64,000 bases of DNA. It comes from Cherax quadricarinatus. Its lineage: Eukaryota > Arthropoda > Malacostraca > Decapoda > Parastacidae. The notes under the pieces are model-generated. The model did no database searches. It saw only the letters and a list, made by a program, of their open reading frames with translations, and had not been told where the DNA came from. The translations under genes and the position numbers were made by a program. Of the stretch, positions 19,530 through 29,830 are shown in pieces. The stretch is taken from assembly GCF_038502225.1 (NCBI RefSeq), contig NC_091369.1, positions 779,001 through 843,000 on the forward strand, written 5' to 3'. Within the stretch, counting starts at the first letter, position 1, and each line of letters begins with the position of its first letter.

Positions 19530-21640
19530 AGAAGTAGGTAGTGACTGTAGAAGTAGGTACGGTAGTGACGACAGTGACTGTAGAAGTAGGTACGGTAGTG
19601 ACGACAGTGACTGTAGAAGTAGGTACGGTAGTGACGACAGTGACTGTAGAAGTAGGTACGGTAGTGACGACAGTGACTGTAGAAGTAGGTATAGTAGCAA
19701 TGACAGTGACTGTAGAAGTAGGTACGGTAGTGACGACAGTGACTGCAGAAGTAGGTAGTGACGACAGTGACTGTAGAAGTAGGTACGGTAGCAATGACAG
19801 TGACTGCAGAAGTAGGTACGGTAGCAACGACAGTGACTGGAGAAGTAGGTACAGTAGCAACGACAGTGACTGCAGAAGTAGGTACAGTAGCAACGACAGT
19901 GACTGCAGAAGTAGGTACGGTAGCAACGACAGTGACTGGAGAAGTAGGTACAGTAGCAACGACAGTGACTGCAGAAGTAGGTATAGTAGCAATGACAGTG
20001 ACTGGAGAAGCAGGTCCAGTAGCAACGACAGTGACTGGAGAAGTAGGTGCAGTAGCAACGACAGTGACTGGAGAGGTAGGTGCAGTAGCAACGACAGTGG
20101 CTGGAGAGGTAGGTGCAGCAGCAACGACAGTGACTGGAGAGGTAGGTGCAGTAGGAACGACAGTGACTGGAGAGTTAGGTACAGTAGCAACGACAGTGAC
20201 TGAAGAGGTAGGTGCAGTAGCAACGACAGTGACTGGAGAGTTAGGTACAGTAGCAACGACAGTGACTGAAGAGGTAGGTGCAGTAGCAACGACGGTGATG
20301 AGAGGTAGGTGCAGTAGCAACGACAGTGACTGGAGAGGTAAGTGCAGTAGCAACGACAGTGACTGGAGAGGCAGGTACAGTAACAACGTCAGTGACTGGA
20401 GAGGTAGGTGCATAAGAGAGGACAGTGCTGGAGACGTAGGTGCATAAGTGACGACAGTGACTGGAGAGGTAGGTGCATAAGAGACGACAGTGACTGTAGA
20501 AGTAGGTACGGTAGTGACGACAGTGACTGTAGAAGTAGGTATAGTAGCAATGACAGTGACTGTAGAAGTAGGTACGGTAGTGACGACAGTGACTGCAGAA
20601 GTAGGTATAGTAGCAATGGCAGTGACTGTAGAAGTAGGTACGGTAGTGACGACAGTGACTGCAGAAGTAGGTAGTGACGACAGTGACTGCAGAAGTAGGT
20701 ATAGTAGCAATGACAGTGACTGTAGAAGTAGGTACGGTAGTGACGACAGTGACTGCAGAAGTAGGTAGTGACGACAGTGACTGCAGAAGTAGGTACGGTA
20801 GTGACGACAGTGACTGCAGAAGTTGGTAGTGACGGCAGTGACTGCAGAAGTAGGTACGGTAGCAATGACAGTGACTGGAGAAGCAGGTCCAGTAGCAACG
20901 ACAGTGACTGGAGAAGTAGGTACAGTAGCAACGACAGTGACTGCAGAAGTAGGTACAATAGCAACGACAGTGACTGCAGAAGTAGGTACGGTAGCAACGA
21001 CAGTGACTGGAGAAGTAGGTACAGTAGCAACGACAGTGACTGCAGAAGTAGGTATAGTAGCAATGACAGTGACTGGAGAAGCAGGTCCAGTAGCAACGAC
21101 AGTGACTGGAGAAGTAGGTAGTGACGACAGTGACTGCAGAAGCAGGTATAGTAGCAATGACAGTGACTGGAGAAGCAGGTCCAGTAGCAACGACAGTGAC
21201 TGGAGAAGTAGGTACAGTAGCAACGACAGTGACTGGAGAGGTAGGTGCAGTAGCAACGACAGTGGCTGGAGAGGTAGGTGCAGCAGCAACGACAGTGACT
21301 GGAGAGGTAGGTGCAGTAGGAACGACAGTGACTGGAGAGTTAGGTACAGTAGCAACGACAGTGACTGAAGAGGTAGGTGCAGTAGCAACGACAGTGACTG
21401 GAGAGTTAGATACAGTAGCAACGACAGTGACTGAAGAGGTAGGTACAGTAGCAACGACAGTGACTGGGGAGGTAGGTACAGTAACGACGACACTGACTGG
21501 AGAGGTAGGTGCAGTAGCAACGACGGTGATGAGAGGTAGGTGCAGTAGCAACGACAGTGACTGGAGAGGTAAGTGCAGTAGCAACGACAGTGAATGGAGA
21601 GGCAGGTACAGTAACAACGTCAGTGACTGGAGAGGTAGGT
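19530..21640. repeat. 33-bp satellite, subtype mosaic
   Basis: Units of mostly 33 bp (CAGTGACTGTAGAAGTAGGT, ACGGTAGTGACGA) with many subtypes: GTAGCAACGA, GTAGCAATGA, GGAGAAGCAGGTCCAG, GGAGAGGTAGGTGCAG. Some copies lack 12 bp. Subtype runs recur about 1165 bp apart (GTGGCTGGAG at 20,097 and 21,262), showing block duplication. Because 33 is a multiple of three, frames are open on both strands (VTVEVGTVVTT forward, PTSTVTVVTTV reverse). This is not evidence of a protein. Confidence 0.95.
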
Positions 21641-22955
21641 GCATAAGAGAGGACAGTGACTGGAGAGGTAGGTGCATAAGAGAGGACAGTGCTGGAGACG
21701 TAGGTGCATAAGAGACGACAGTGACTGGAGAGGTAGGTGCATAAGAGACGACAGTGCTGGAGACGTAAGTGCATAAGAGACGTCAGTGACTGGAGACGTA
21801 GGTGCATAAGAGACGTCAGTGACTGGAGACTTAGGTGCATAAGAGACGTCAGTGACTGGAGACGTAGGTGCATAAGAGAGGACAGTGCTGGAGACGTAGG
21901 TGCATAAGAGACGACAGTGACTGGAGACGTAGGTGCATAAGAGAGGACAGTGCTGGAGACGTAGGTCCATAAGAGACGACAGTGACTGGAGACGTAGGTG
22001 CATAAGAGAGGACAGTGCTGGAGACGTAGGTGCATAAGAAACGTAGGTGCATAAGAGACGTCAGTGACTGGAGACGTAGGTGCATAAAAGAGGACAGTGC
22101 TGGAGACGTAGGTGCATAAGAGACGTCAGTGACTGGAGACGTAGGTGCATAAGAGACGACAGTGACTGGAGATGTAGGTGCATAAGAGACGACAGTGACT
22201 GGAGACGTAGGTGCATAAGAGACGACAGTGACTGGAGACGTAGGTGCATAAGAGACGACAGTGACTGGAGACGTAGGTGCATAAGAGACGACAGTGACTG
22301 GAGACGTAGGTGCATAAGAGAGGACAGTGACTGGAGACGTAGGTGCATAAGAGACGACAGTGACTGGAGACGTAAGTGCATAAGAGACGACAGTGACTGG
22401 AGACGTAGGTGCATAAGAGACGACAGTGACTGGAGACGTAGGTGCATAAGAGACGACAGTGACTGGAGACGTAGGTGCATAAGAGACGACAGTGACTGGA
22501 GACGTAGGTGCATAAGAGAGGACAGTGACTGGAGACGTAGGTGCATAAGAGACGACAGTGACTGGAGACGTAGGTGCATAAGAGACGACAGTGACTGGAG
22601 ATGTAGGTGCATAAGAGACGACAGTGACTGGAGACGTAGGTGCATAAGAGACGACAGTGACTGGAGACGTAGGTGCATAAGAGACGACAGTGACTGGAGA
22701 CGTAGGTGCATAAGAGACGACAGTGACTGGAGACGTAGGTGCATAAGAGAGGACAGTGACTGGAGACGTAGGTGCATAAGAGACGACAGTGACTGGAGAC
22801 GTAGGTGCATAAGAGACGACAGTGACTGGAGACGTAGGTGCATAAGAGACGACAGTGACTGGAGACGTAGGTGCATAAGAGACGACAGTGACTGGAGACG
22901 TAGGTGCATAAGAGACGACAGTGACTGGAGACGTAGGTGCATAGGGGAGGACAGT
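21641..22955. repeat. 33-bp satellite, homogeneous GTGCATAAGAGACG subtype
   Basis: The continuation of the previous array, dominated by a single 33-bp subtype (GACAGTGACTGGAGACGTAG, GTGCATAAGAGAC). The left part has 30-bp variants lacking GAC (ACAGTGCTGGAGACG). The right 0.8 kb is nearly uniform, so it is the most recently homogenised part. Open frames on both strands are artefacts. Confidence 0.95.
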
Positions 22956-23154
22956 AATTTTAACTAAACAAACCACTTTATTTCTTTCTGCAGTAAACAA
23001 AATATAGTTTACCCTTAATAAAACATTGTTAAAACAAACAAGAAAGCCACTAACATGTAGCACATTTCTGGCAGGTAAATGCTAGTGCTTACACACTACT
23101 TAACAACTAGATATAATGGTAGTTAGGAGGAAGTTTTTTTAGGTAACACACACA

Positions 23155-24025
23155 TGCAGCAGATGTGATAAATGGTTTAATAACCGACAAGTTGAAGATT
23201 GAGACATGCAGGAGTGCTAGAATATCTGATACACGAAAGGAGGCGCTGACCAGGGAAGTGGAAACTATCGAACTTAAGTTAAATGACTCTTACAGGAACC
23301 AGGAGAGGCAGGAGGAGCTTAAAGCTATTAGTGAAATTGAAAGAAAATCAAAATATTTCTTTTCATATGCCAAAAACAAGACAAATACCACATCTAGTAT
23401 CGGGCCCTTACTCAGACAGGATGGGACTTACACAGATGACAACAAGGAAATGAGTGAAATATTGAAATCCCAGTACGACTCTGTGTTTAGTGAACCACTA
23501 ATCGGTCTGAGGATCGACGACCCAAATGATTTCTTCATGAATGAGCCTCAAAACTCCATAAATGTATGCCAGATTTCCGACATTACCCTAACTCCGATAG
23601 ATTTCGAAAAAGCCATTGACAACATGCCTATGCACTCAGCCCCGGGCCCAGACTCGTGGAACTCTGTTTTCATTAAGAACTGCAAGAAACCCCTCTCGTG
23701 TGCCCTAAGTACACTATGGAAGAGGAGCTTGGACATGGGTGAAATTCCACAGTCACTTAAAACAACGGATATAGCCCCACTCCATAAAGGTGGCAGCAAA
23801 GCATTAGCTAAGAACTATAGACCAATAGCTCTGACGTCCCACATCATAAAAATCTTTGAAAGAGTGCTAAGAAGCAGGATTGCAAATCACCTGGATTCCC
23901 AAAATCTGCACAATCCAGGGCAACATGGGTTCAGGGCAGGTCGCTCCTGCCTCTCACAACTACTGGATCACTATGACATGGCCTTGGATGCACTGGAAGA
24001 AAATCAGAATGCAGATGTAATATAC
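23155..24025 (+). pseudogene. LINE (family B) linker and N-terminal reverse transcriptase
   Basis: Open frame of about 285 codons encoding the region between endonuclease and palm of a non-LTR reverse transcriptase. Readable pieces are ERKSKYFFSYAKNK, SAPGPDSWNSVFIK, DIAPLHKGGS, NYRPIALTSHIIKIFERVLR and GQHGFRAGRSCLSQL, in the order expected for fingers motifs 0-2a of CR1/Jockey-group LINEs. It stops being LINE at NADVIY, exactly where a Penelope-like element is inserted. Reading resumes at 24,965 with ADFAKAFDK, so the gene was continuous before insertion. The endonuclease domain is absent; upstream lies only a 200-bp spacer and satellite, so the copy is 5'-truncated. There is no genuine start codon. 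Confidence 0.88.
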
Positions 24026-24026
24026 G
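24012..24026. repeat. Target-site duplication, left copy
   Basis: CAGATGTAATATACG, identical to 24,951-24,965. It flanks the Penelope-like insertion; removing one copy plus the insert restores continuous LINE reading. The fifteenth base may be chance, so the duplication is 14-15 bp. Confidence 0.92.
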
Positions 24027-24097
24027 ATGGAAATAAATGGTATAAAATACCGACACAATGGAAATATAAACACATATGCAGTATAATGTGATCCTTC

Positions 24098-24694
24098 CTT
24101 GAAGAAGAATGCACGATAATTGAACAAGTATTTTCTAAACTCCACTATCCTCGTCACTTCATCAGAGACTGCAGACGACGGGCATTAAACATCTTCAACA
24201 CACCCAGAGAAGACACTGCCGAGAAGAGATACATAGTCCTCCCCACCAACTCCATTGCCAAACACGTTTCCAACATCTTTTCCAATACCTCATTTCAAGT
24301 ATCTACCTCCACAACCACGACCATCAAGGACATTACCGGTGATAGACAGGACAAGCTTCCACCCTCTGCAGGGGTATACATAATCCCTTGTAATGACTGC
24401 AACAAGTTATACGTGGGCGAAACATCAAGGGACCTCCAAACACGTATTTCAGAACACCAATACGCAAGCAGGTCTGACGACACAAGGAATGCCTGTGTAC
24501 AACACCGTAATTCACACAACCACTTGATAAACTACAGAAACTCAAGACTCATCGCCACAGAAGACAACACTCAATACCGAAGAATCCTGGAATCATCACT
24601 TATTTCTATATCCGACAAATTCAACCAGAATAGTGACTTCTATAACATAGCTGAACCACTTGCCAAGAAACTTCTTCATCGCTATCCCACATAA
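24098..24694 (+). CDS. GIY-YIG endonuclease domain of a Penelope-like element
   Basis: Open for about 199 codons to a TAA stop, entering from the truncation point without a start codon. The first 90 residues (FIRDCRRRALNIF, KRYIVLPTNS) look like the linker after the reverse transcriptase. The GIY-YIG module follows: AGVYIIPCNDCNKLYVGETS (GVY and YVG in place of GIY and YIG, with a CxxC-like pair between), then DLQTRISEHQ with the conserved Arg, a QHRNSHNH segment and RRILESSLI with the expected Glu. The CxxC-type insertion between the two tripeptides is characteristic of Penelope-like elements and may bind a metal. All recognisable catalytic positions are present. Without a reverse transcriptase this copy cannot move on its own. 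Confidence 0.87.
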   Translation, partial: LEEECTIIEQVFSKLHYPRHFIRDCRRRALNIFNTPREDTAEKRYIVLPTNSIAKHVSNIFSNTSFQVSTSTTTTIKDITGDRQDKLPPSAGVYIIPCNDCNKLYVGETSRDLQTRISEHQYASRSDDTRNACVQHRNSHNHLINYRNSRLIATEDNTQYRRILESSLISISDKFNQNSDFYNIAEPLAKKLLHRYPT

Positions 24695-24873
24695 GAACAC
24701 TGTAGAAGGTCTGCTCACAAACTTATCCAATCTCATTTACAAGCTACCCAAGATTTTAGACTCTATAACCCCACTCGGTACATCATCAGATGCAGCATTC
24801 TCCACCTGACCTCAGCATTCTGAACCTGACTATAAATACTCGCGTCCCTTCCACCCCAGGTAGATCTGTTTGT

Positions 24874-24911
24874 GACTTGAAAAAGCCCACTGTGTGGGCG
24901 AAACGTAGTCA
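24874..24911 (+). ncRNA. Hammerhead-like hairpin, Penelope 3' region
   Basis: GCCCAC-TGT-GTGGGC forms a perfect 6-bp stem, followed by GAAAC-GTA-GTC. GAAA, a 2-bp AC/GT mini-stem and a GTC site match the right half of a hammerhead ribozyme. The left core reads TTGAAAA instead of CTGANGA, so C3 and G8 are both changed and self-cleavage is unlikely for this copy. Hammerhead motifs are known in Penelope-like elements. Confidence 0.5.
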
Positions 24912-24950
24912 ATAAAGGATCACATTATACTGCATATGTGTTTATATTTC

Positions 24951-26182
24951 CAGATGTAATATACGCAGACTTTGCAAAAGCATTTGACAAATGCGATCAT
25001 GGCGTAATAGCCCATAAAATACGTGCTAAAGGAATAACTGGGAAAGTGGGGAGATGGATCTTCAACTTCCTAACAAATCGAACACAAAGAGTAGTGGTGA
25101 ACAAAGTTAAATTGGAGGCTGCCATAGTGAAGAGCTCTGTTCCACAAGGCACAGTACTCGCCCCCATCTTATTCCTCATCCTCATATCAGACATAGACAG
25201 ATACATACACCACAGCACCGTATCATCCTTTGCGGATGACACTAGGATCTGCATGAGGCTGTCATCTGCTGAGGACGCGGTTAACCTCCAAGATATAAAC
25301 AAAGTTTTCCAGTGGGCAACGGTAAACAATATGATGTTCAATGAGGACAAATTCCAACTACTCCGTTATGGAAAATTGGAGGAGATATTAACTAGAACAG
25401 AGTATACTACTGACTCCGGCCATGCAATAGAGCGGAAAAATAATGTAAGGGACCTGAGAGTAGTAATGTCTGAGGATCTCACTTTCAAGGATCACAACAG
25501 TGCCACGATCGCACGTGCGAAGAAAATGATGTGTAATGAGAACTTTCAAAACGATAGATGCCAAGCCAGTGATGATCCTTTTCAAATCACTTGTTCTCTC
25601 TAGGCTGGAATACTGCTGTACATTAACATCTCCATTCACAACAGGTGAAATCGCAGATCTAGAGAGTGTACAGAGATCCTTTACTGCACGTATAAGTTCT
25701 GTCAAGCACCTTAACTACTGGGAACGCTTGGAAGCACTTGACTTGTACTCGTTGGAACGCAGGAGGGAGAGATATATCATAATCTACACTTGGAAAATCC
25801 TGGAAGGAATGGTCCCAAATCTGCACACAGAAATCACTCCCTACGAAAGTAAAAGACTGGGCAGGCGATGCAAAATGCCCCCAATAAAAAGTAGGGGCGC
25901 CATTGATGCACTAAGGGAAAACACCATAAGTGTCCGGGGCCCAAAACTGTTCAACAGCCTTCCATCAAGCATAAGGGGAATTGCCAATAAGCCCCTGGCT
26001 GCCTTCAAGAGAGAGCTGGACAGATACCTAACGTCAGTGCCGGATCAGCCGGGCTGTGGCTCGTACGTTGGACTGCGTGCGGCCAGCAGTAACAGCCTAG
26101 TTGATCAGGCCCTGATCCATCGGGAGGCCTGGTCATGGACCGGGCCGCGGGGGCGTTGATCCCCGGAATAACCTCCAGGTAA
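24951..26182 (+). pseudogene. LINE (family B) reverse transcriptase, palm to C-terminus, frameshifted
   Basis: Continues the frame broken at 24,025. Motif A is VIYADFAKAFDKCDHG, motif B SSVPQGTVLAPILFLILISD and motif C SSFADDTRI (FADD at 25,229-25,240). All catalytic aspartates are kept. Near 25,528, AAAATGATGTGTAATGAG stands where the copy at 45,645 has AAAATGATAGGATGGATAAT, a net loss of 5 bp. Reading therefore shifts and resumes in another frame from 25,536 (RLEYCCTLTSPF, LERRRERYIIIYTWKILEG) to 26,159. The 3' end is GGGGGCGTTGATCCCCGGAA followed by AACCTCCAGGT. The copy is dead twice over: insertion and frameshift. Confidence 0.87.
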
Positions 26183-26219
26183 CGTATGGGAATCTTTACT
26201 GAAGATTCCCATATGTTAC
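26179..26219. repeat. 18-bp inverted repeat at the LINE/Penelope junction
   Basis: GTAACGTATGGGAATCTT, spacer TACTG, then its complement with one mismatch (26,202-26,219). It lies exactly where LINE family B ends and a Penelope-type terminal repeat begins. Confidence 0.85.
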
Positions 26220-26512
26220 ATAAGTGTCTCAGTCTTCAACATATGCAACAGTTAGTTACATTGTTGCAGACTATGGAATAATACTCTTCTCCAGACTGAG
26301 GGACTGACCACCTGAAAACTGTCTTCAAGGCTGATGGACTCATTACATCATCTTCACATCTCTTCTGCTTCTATCAACTTTTCTGTACTCGACTGAAGAA
26401 GCCTACTGTGTAGGCGAAACGTTTCGAAATAAATATACTTAACTGTTGTATATGTGTCTTACCTAACTTCCTGTCCGTATTTTATACCATTTTAATATTC
26501 GGTTTTTTCTTT
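26220..26512 (+). mobile_element. Penelope-like terminal repeat (family A)
   Basis: Contains ACTGAGGGACTGACCACCTG, CTGATGGACTCATTACATCA, GACTGAAGAAGCCTAC-TGT-GTAGGCGAAACGTTTCG and ATAAATATACTTAACTGTTG, ending GTCCGTATTTTATACCATT. No protein-coding part. The hammerhead-like hairpin is at 26,391-26,425. Confidence 0.72.
26391..26425 (+). ncRNA. Hammerhead-like hairpin, family A
   Basis: CTGAAGA (fits the hammerhead CUGANGA core) + A + GCCTAC-TGT-GTAGGC (6-bp stem II) + GAAACGTTTCG. The extra A before stem II and the lack of a clear NUH site after GAAACG distinguish it from a canonical ribozyme. Equivalent hairpins lie at 1936-1975, 42,341-42,380, 42,718-42,752 and 45,023-45,047 (+), and at 42,101-42,138 and 42,497-42,518 (-). 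Confidence 0.45.
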
Positions 26513-26677
26513 CAGTGTTCAAAAAGTGTTGTAGTTAAGTTAACAATAATACAATTTTAAGTATGTATTAATACAAAAAGTGACGTAGCTTAGTGACAAC
26601 AGTAGAATGTTTAAGTTTGCGTTAATACTTTAATCTGATCTTGAGTTAATAACTGGGATTTCTCAGTCAGTTTTCAA

Positions 26678-27232
26678 ACTGTCTGTATGTCTTCTGGCTC
26701 TACGTCTACTGTCTGTACTTCTGGCTCTACGTCTACTGTCTATACGTCTTCTGGCTCTACGTCTACTGTCTGTACGTCTTCTGGCTCTACGTCTACTGTC
26801 TGTATTTCTGGCTCTACGTCTACTGTCTGTACGTCTTTTGGCTCTACGTCTACTGTCTGTACGTCTTCTGGCTCTACGTCTACTGTCTGTACGTCTTTTG
26901 GCTCTGTCTACTGTCTGTACGTCTTCTGGCTCTACGTCTACTGTCTGTACTTCTGGATCTACGTCTACTGTCTGTACGTCTTTTGGCTCTATGTTTACTG
27001 TCTGTACGTCTTCTGGCTCTACGTCTACTGTCTGTACGTCTTCTGGCTCTACGTCTACTGTCTGTACGTCTTCTGGCTCTACGTCTACTGTCTGTACGTC
27101 TTCTGGCTCTACGTCTACTGTCTGTACGTCTTCTGGCTCTACGTCTACTGTCTGTACGTCTTCTGGCTCTACGTCTACTGTCTGTACGTCTTCTGGCTCT
27201 ACGTCTACTGTCTGTACGTCTTCTGGCTCCGG
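26678..27232. repeat. 30-bp minisatellite
   Basis: About 18 units of 30 bp (GGCTCTACGTCTACTGTCTG, TACGTCTTCT); some units lack 3-9 bp. On the reverse strand one frame reads EPEDVQTVDV repeats, but other frames are open too because the unit is a multiple of three. Confidence 0.95.
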
Positions 27233-27409
27233 AACGATTATAAGAGATGGTGAAGAAACAGGAAGTTGATTAACCAAAGAATGAGCTAAAATTAAATTAA
27301 ATTGTTTAATTTTAGTGCTAAGCCCATGAGGGTCATTCACTGTAAGACGTAGTGGAGGCTTGATCCTCCGTTTGCCGAGCGCCAGACAAGAGGAGTTTCC
27401 TATCTGCAC
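27233..27409 (-). pseudogene. Possible LINE endonuclease N-terminal scrap
   Basis: A non-repetitive reverse-strand stretch of about 60 codons leads into the decapeptide repeat. It contains KRRIKPPLRLTVNDPHGLST followed by KIKQFNLILAHSLVNQLPVS. The N-x-x-GL-TK-x-x-F pattern faintly resembles the start of the apurinic-type endonuclease of Jockey/CR1 LINEs (N-RGL-TK--F), but the diagnostic TETW motif is not seen. The alternative is a chance open frame extended by the repeat. Confidence 0.25.
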
Positions 27410-27589
27410 TCACCAAGACGAGATTAAAGAGATAACCAAGAGGAGAGAACGAACCTCCAAGAGGAAGATTTTCAGAGAAGAAAAGCTGGTGATTAAGAAA
27501 AGCTGAAAGCACAGCGGAAGAAACTGGATCACTTCTCTTAACAGTGTGTGCATGCTAAGAAAGCTTACGAATGTACGCATCAGAGTGCG

Positions 27590-29552
27590 GAAACAGTTAA
27601 CGCAGGTAGACAAGACAGTCATAGCGGAAACAGTTAACGCAGGTAGACAAGACAGTCACAGCGGAAACAGTTAACGCAGGTAGACACGACAGTCACAGCG
27701 GAAACAGTTAACGCAGGTAGACAAGACAGTCACAGCGGAAACAGTTAATGCAGGTAGACAAGACAGTCATAGCGGAAACAGTTAACGCAGGTAGACAAGA
27801 CAGTCACAGCAGAAACAGTTAACGCAGGTAGACAAGACAGTCATAGCGGAAACAGTTAACGCAGGTAGACAAGACAGTCACAGCAGAAACAGTTAACGCA
27901 GGTAGACAAGACAGTCACAGCAGAAACAGTTAACGCAGGTAGACAAGACAGTCATAGCGGAAACAGTTAACGCAGGTAGACAAGACAGTCACAGCGGAAA
28001 CAGTTAACGCAGGTAGACAAGACAGTCACAGCGGAAACAGTTAACGCAGGTAGACAAGACAGTCACAGCGGAAACAGTTAACGCAGGTAGACAAGACAGT
28101 CACAGCAGAAACAGTTAACGCAGGTAGACAAGACAGTCACAGCGGAAACAGTTAACGCAGGTAGACAAGACAGTCACAGCAGAAACAGTTAACGCAGGTA
28201 GACAAGACAGTCATAGCGGAAACAGTTAACGCAGGTAGACAAGACAGTCATAGCGGAAACAGTTAACGCAGGTAGACAAGACAGTCACAGCGGAAACAGT
28301 TAACGCAGGTAGACACGACAGTCACAGCGGAAACAGTTAACGCAGGTAGACAAGACAGTCACAGCGGAAACAGTTAATGCAGGTAGACAAGACAGTCATA
28401 GCGGAAACAGTTAACGCAGGTAGACAAGACAGTCACAGCAGAAACAGTTAACGCAGGTAGACAAGACAGTCATAGCGGAAACAGTTAACGCAGGTAGACA
28501 AGACAGTCACAGCAGAAACAGTTAACGCAGGTAGACAAGACAGTCATAGCGGAAACAGTTAACGCAGGTAGACAAGACAGTCACAGCGGAAACAGTTAAC
28601 GCAGGTAGACAAGACAGTCACAGCGGAAACAGTTAACGCAGGTAGACAAGACAGTCACAGCGGAAACAGTTAACGCAGGTAGACAAGACAGTCACAGCAG
28701 AAACAGTTAACGCAGGTAGACAAGACAGTCACAGCGGAAACAGTTAACGCAGGTAGACAAGACAGTCACAGCAGAAACAGTTAACGCAGGTAGACAAGAC
28801 AGTCATAGCGGAAACAGTTAACGCAGGTAGACAAGACAGTCACAGCAGAAACAGTTAACGCAGGTAGACAAGACAGTCACAGCAGAAACAGTTAACGCAG
28901 GTAGACAAGACAGTCATAGCGGAAACAGTTAACGCAGGTAGACAAGACAGTCACAGCGGAAACAGTTAACGCAGGTAGACAAGACAGTCACAGCGGAAAC
29001 AGTTAACGCAGGTAGACAAGACAGTCACAGCGGAAACAGTTAACGCAGGTAGACAAGACAGTCACAGCAGAAACAGTTAACGCAGGTAGACAAGACAGTC
29101 ACAGCGGAAACAGTTAACGCAGGTAGACAAGACAGTCACAGCGGAAACAGTTAACGCAGGTAGACAAGACAGTCACAGCGGAAACAGTTAACGCAGGTAG
29201 ACAAGACAGTCACAGCGGAAACAGTTAACGCAGGTAGACAAAACAGTCACAGCGGAAACAGTTAACGCAGGTAGACAAGACAGTCACAGCGGAAACAGTT
29301 AATGCAGGTAGACAAGACAGTCACAGCGGAAACAGTTAACGCAGGTAAACAAGACAGTCACAGCGGAAACAGTTAACGCAGGTAGACAAGACAGTCACAG
29401 CGGAAACAGTTAACGCAGGTAGACAAGACAGTCACAGCGGAAACAGTTAACGCAGGTGGACAAGACAGTCACAGCGGAAACAGTTAACGCAGGTAGACAA
29501 GACAGTCACAGCGGAAACAGTTAACGCAGGTAGACAAGACAGTCACAGCGGT
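27590..29552. repeat. 37-bp minisatellite with 629-bp higher-order repeat
   Basis: About 53 copies of a 37-bp unit (GGAAACAGTTAACGCAGGTA, GACAAGACAGTCACAGC) at a strict period. Variants are GTCATAGC, CAGCAGAAAC, TTAATGC and GACACGAC. The pair GACACGAC/TTAATGC is at 27,681/27,741 and again 629 bp (17 units) later at 28,310/28,370, showing block duplication. Confidence 0.97.
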
Positions 29553-29629
29553 ACTACACATCTTGCAAACCTGAAAAAGTACCAGGTTAGGAGGCCTGAT
29601 CAAGAAAGATTTCAGCAGGTATCGAGGTT

Positions 29630-29830
29630 GCTGATGAACGCTTAATGGAATACCTGACGGTATCCACACTGCTGAAGTCTCACAGCTCAAGCTGACAGAT
29701 TTCAACATTATGCACAGTATGTAACCCATTCTGCCTGATGCAATGTGATAGGTAACATACCATAGCTTACCTTTGGTCCCACTGTGTAACTGTCATATAG
29801 AATAGGGTAGCACCACACCTCTGGTGTATC
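29630..29830 (+). mobile_element. Dispersed repeat DR-C, copy 1
   Basis: CTGCTGAAGTCTCACAGCTC, AAGCTGACAGATTTC and CCCACTGTGTAACTGTCAT, ATAGAATAGGGTAGCA recur in the same order at 41,255-41,500. No coding frame. Element class unknown. Confidence 0.5.

Larger units (their letters stand above)
24027..24950 (+). mobile_element. Penelope-like element, 5'-truncated, nested in a LINE
   Basis: A 0.92-kb insert with a perfect 36-bp inverted repeat at its ends (24,061-24,096 and 24,915-24,950), preceded on the left by a 34-bp extension containing GGTATAAAATACCGACA. Between them is a GIY-YIG endonuclease frame, then a 3' region with a hammerhead-like hairpin at 24,874-24,911. Penelope-like elements are retroelements with a telomerase-related reverse transcriptase fused to GIY-YIG endonuclease, and their copies often carry inverted or extended ends. 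Here the reverse transcriptase is lost by truncation and only the C-terminal endonuclease remains. The 14-15 bp duplicated target fits retrotransposition. Confidence 0.88.

Noticed and set aside
19423..23063. Long Ser/Thr/Val-rich and Arg/Asp-rich repeat proteins in the 33-bp array
   Set aside because: Same artefact: a 33-bp unit open on both strands, with frame changes at 30-bp units and no unique flanking exon.
27590..29552. CRISPR-like array (regular 37-bp repeats)
   Set aside because: There are no unique spacers: the whole 37-bp period is repeated. The context is eukaryotic, with LINEs and microsatellites. It is a minisatellite.
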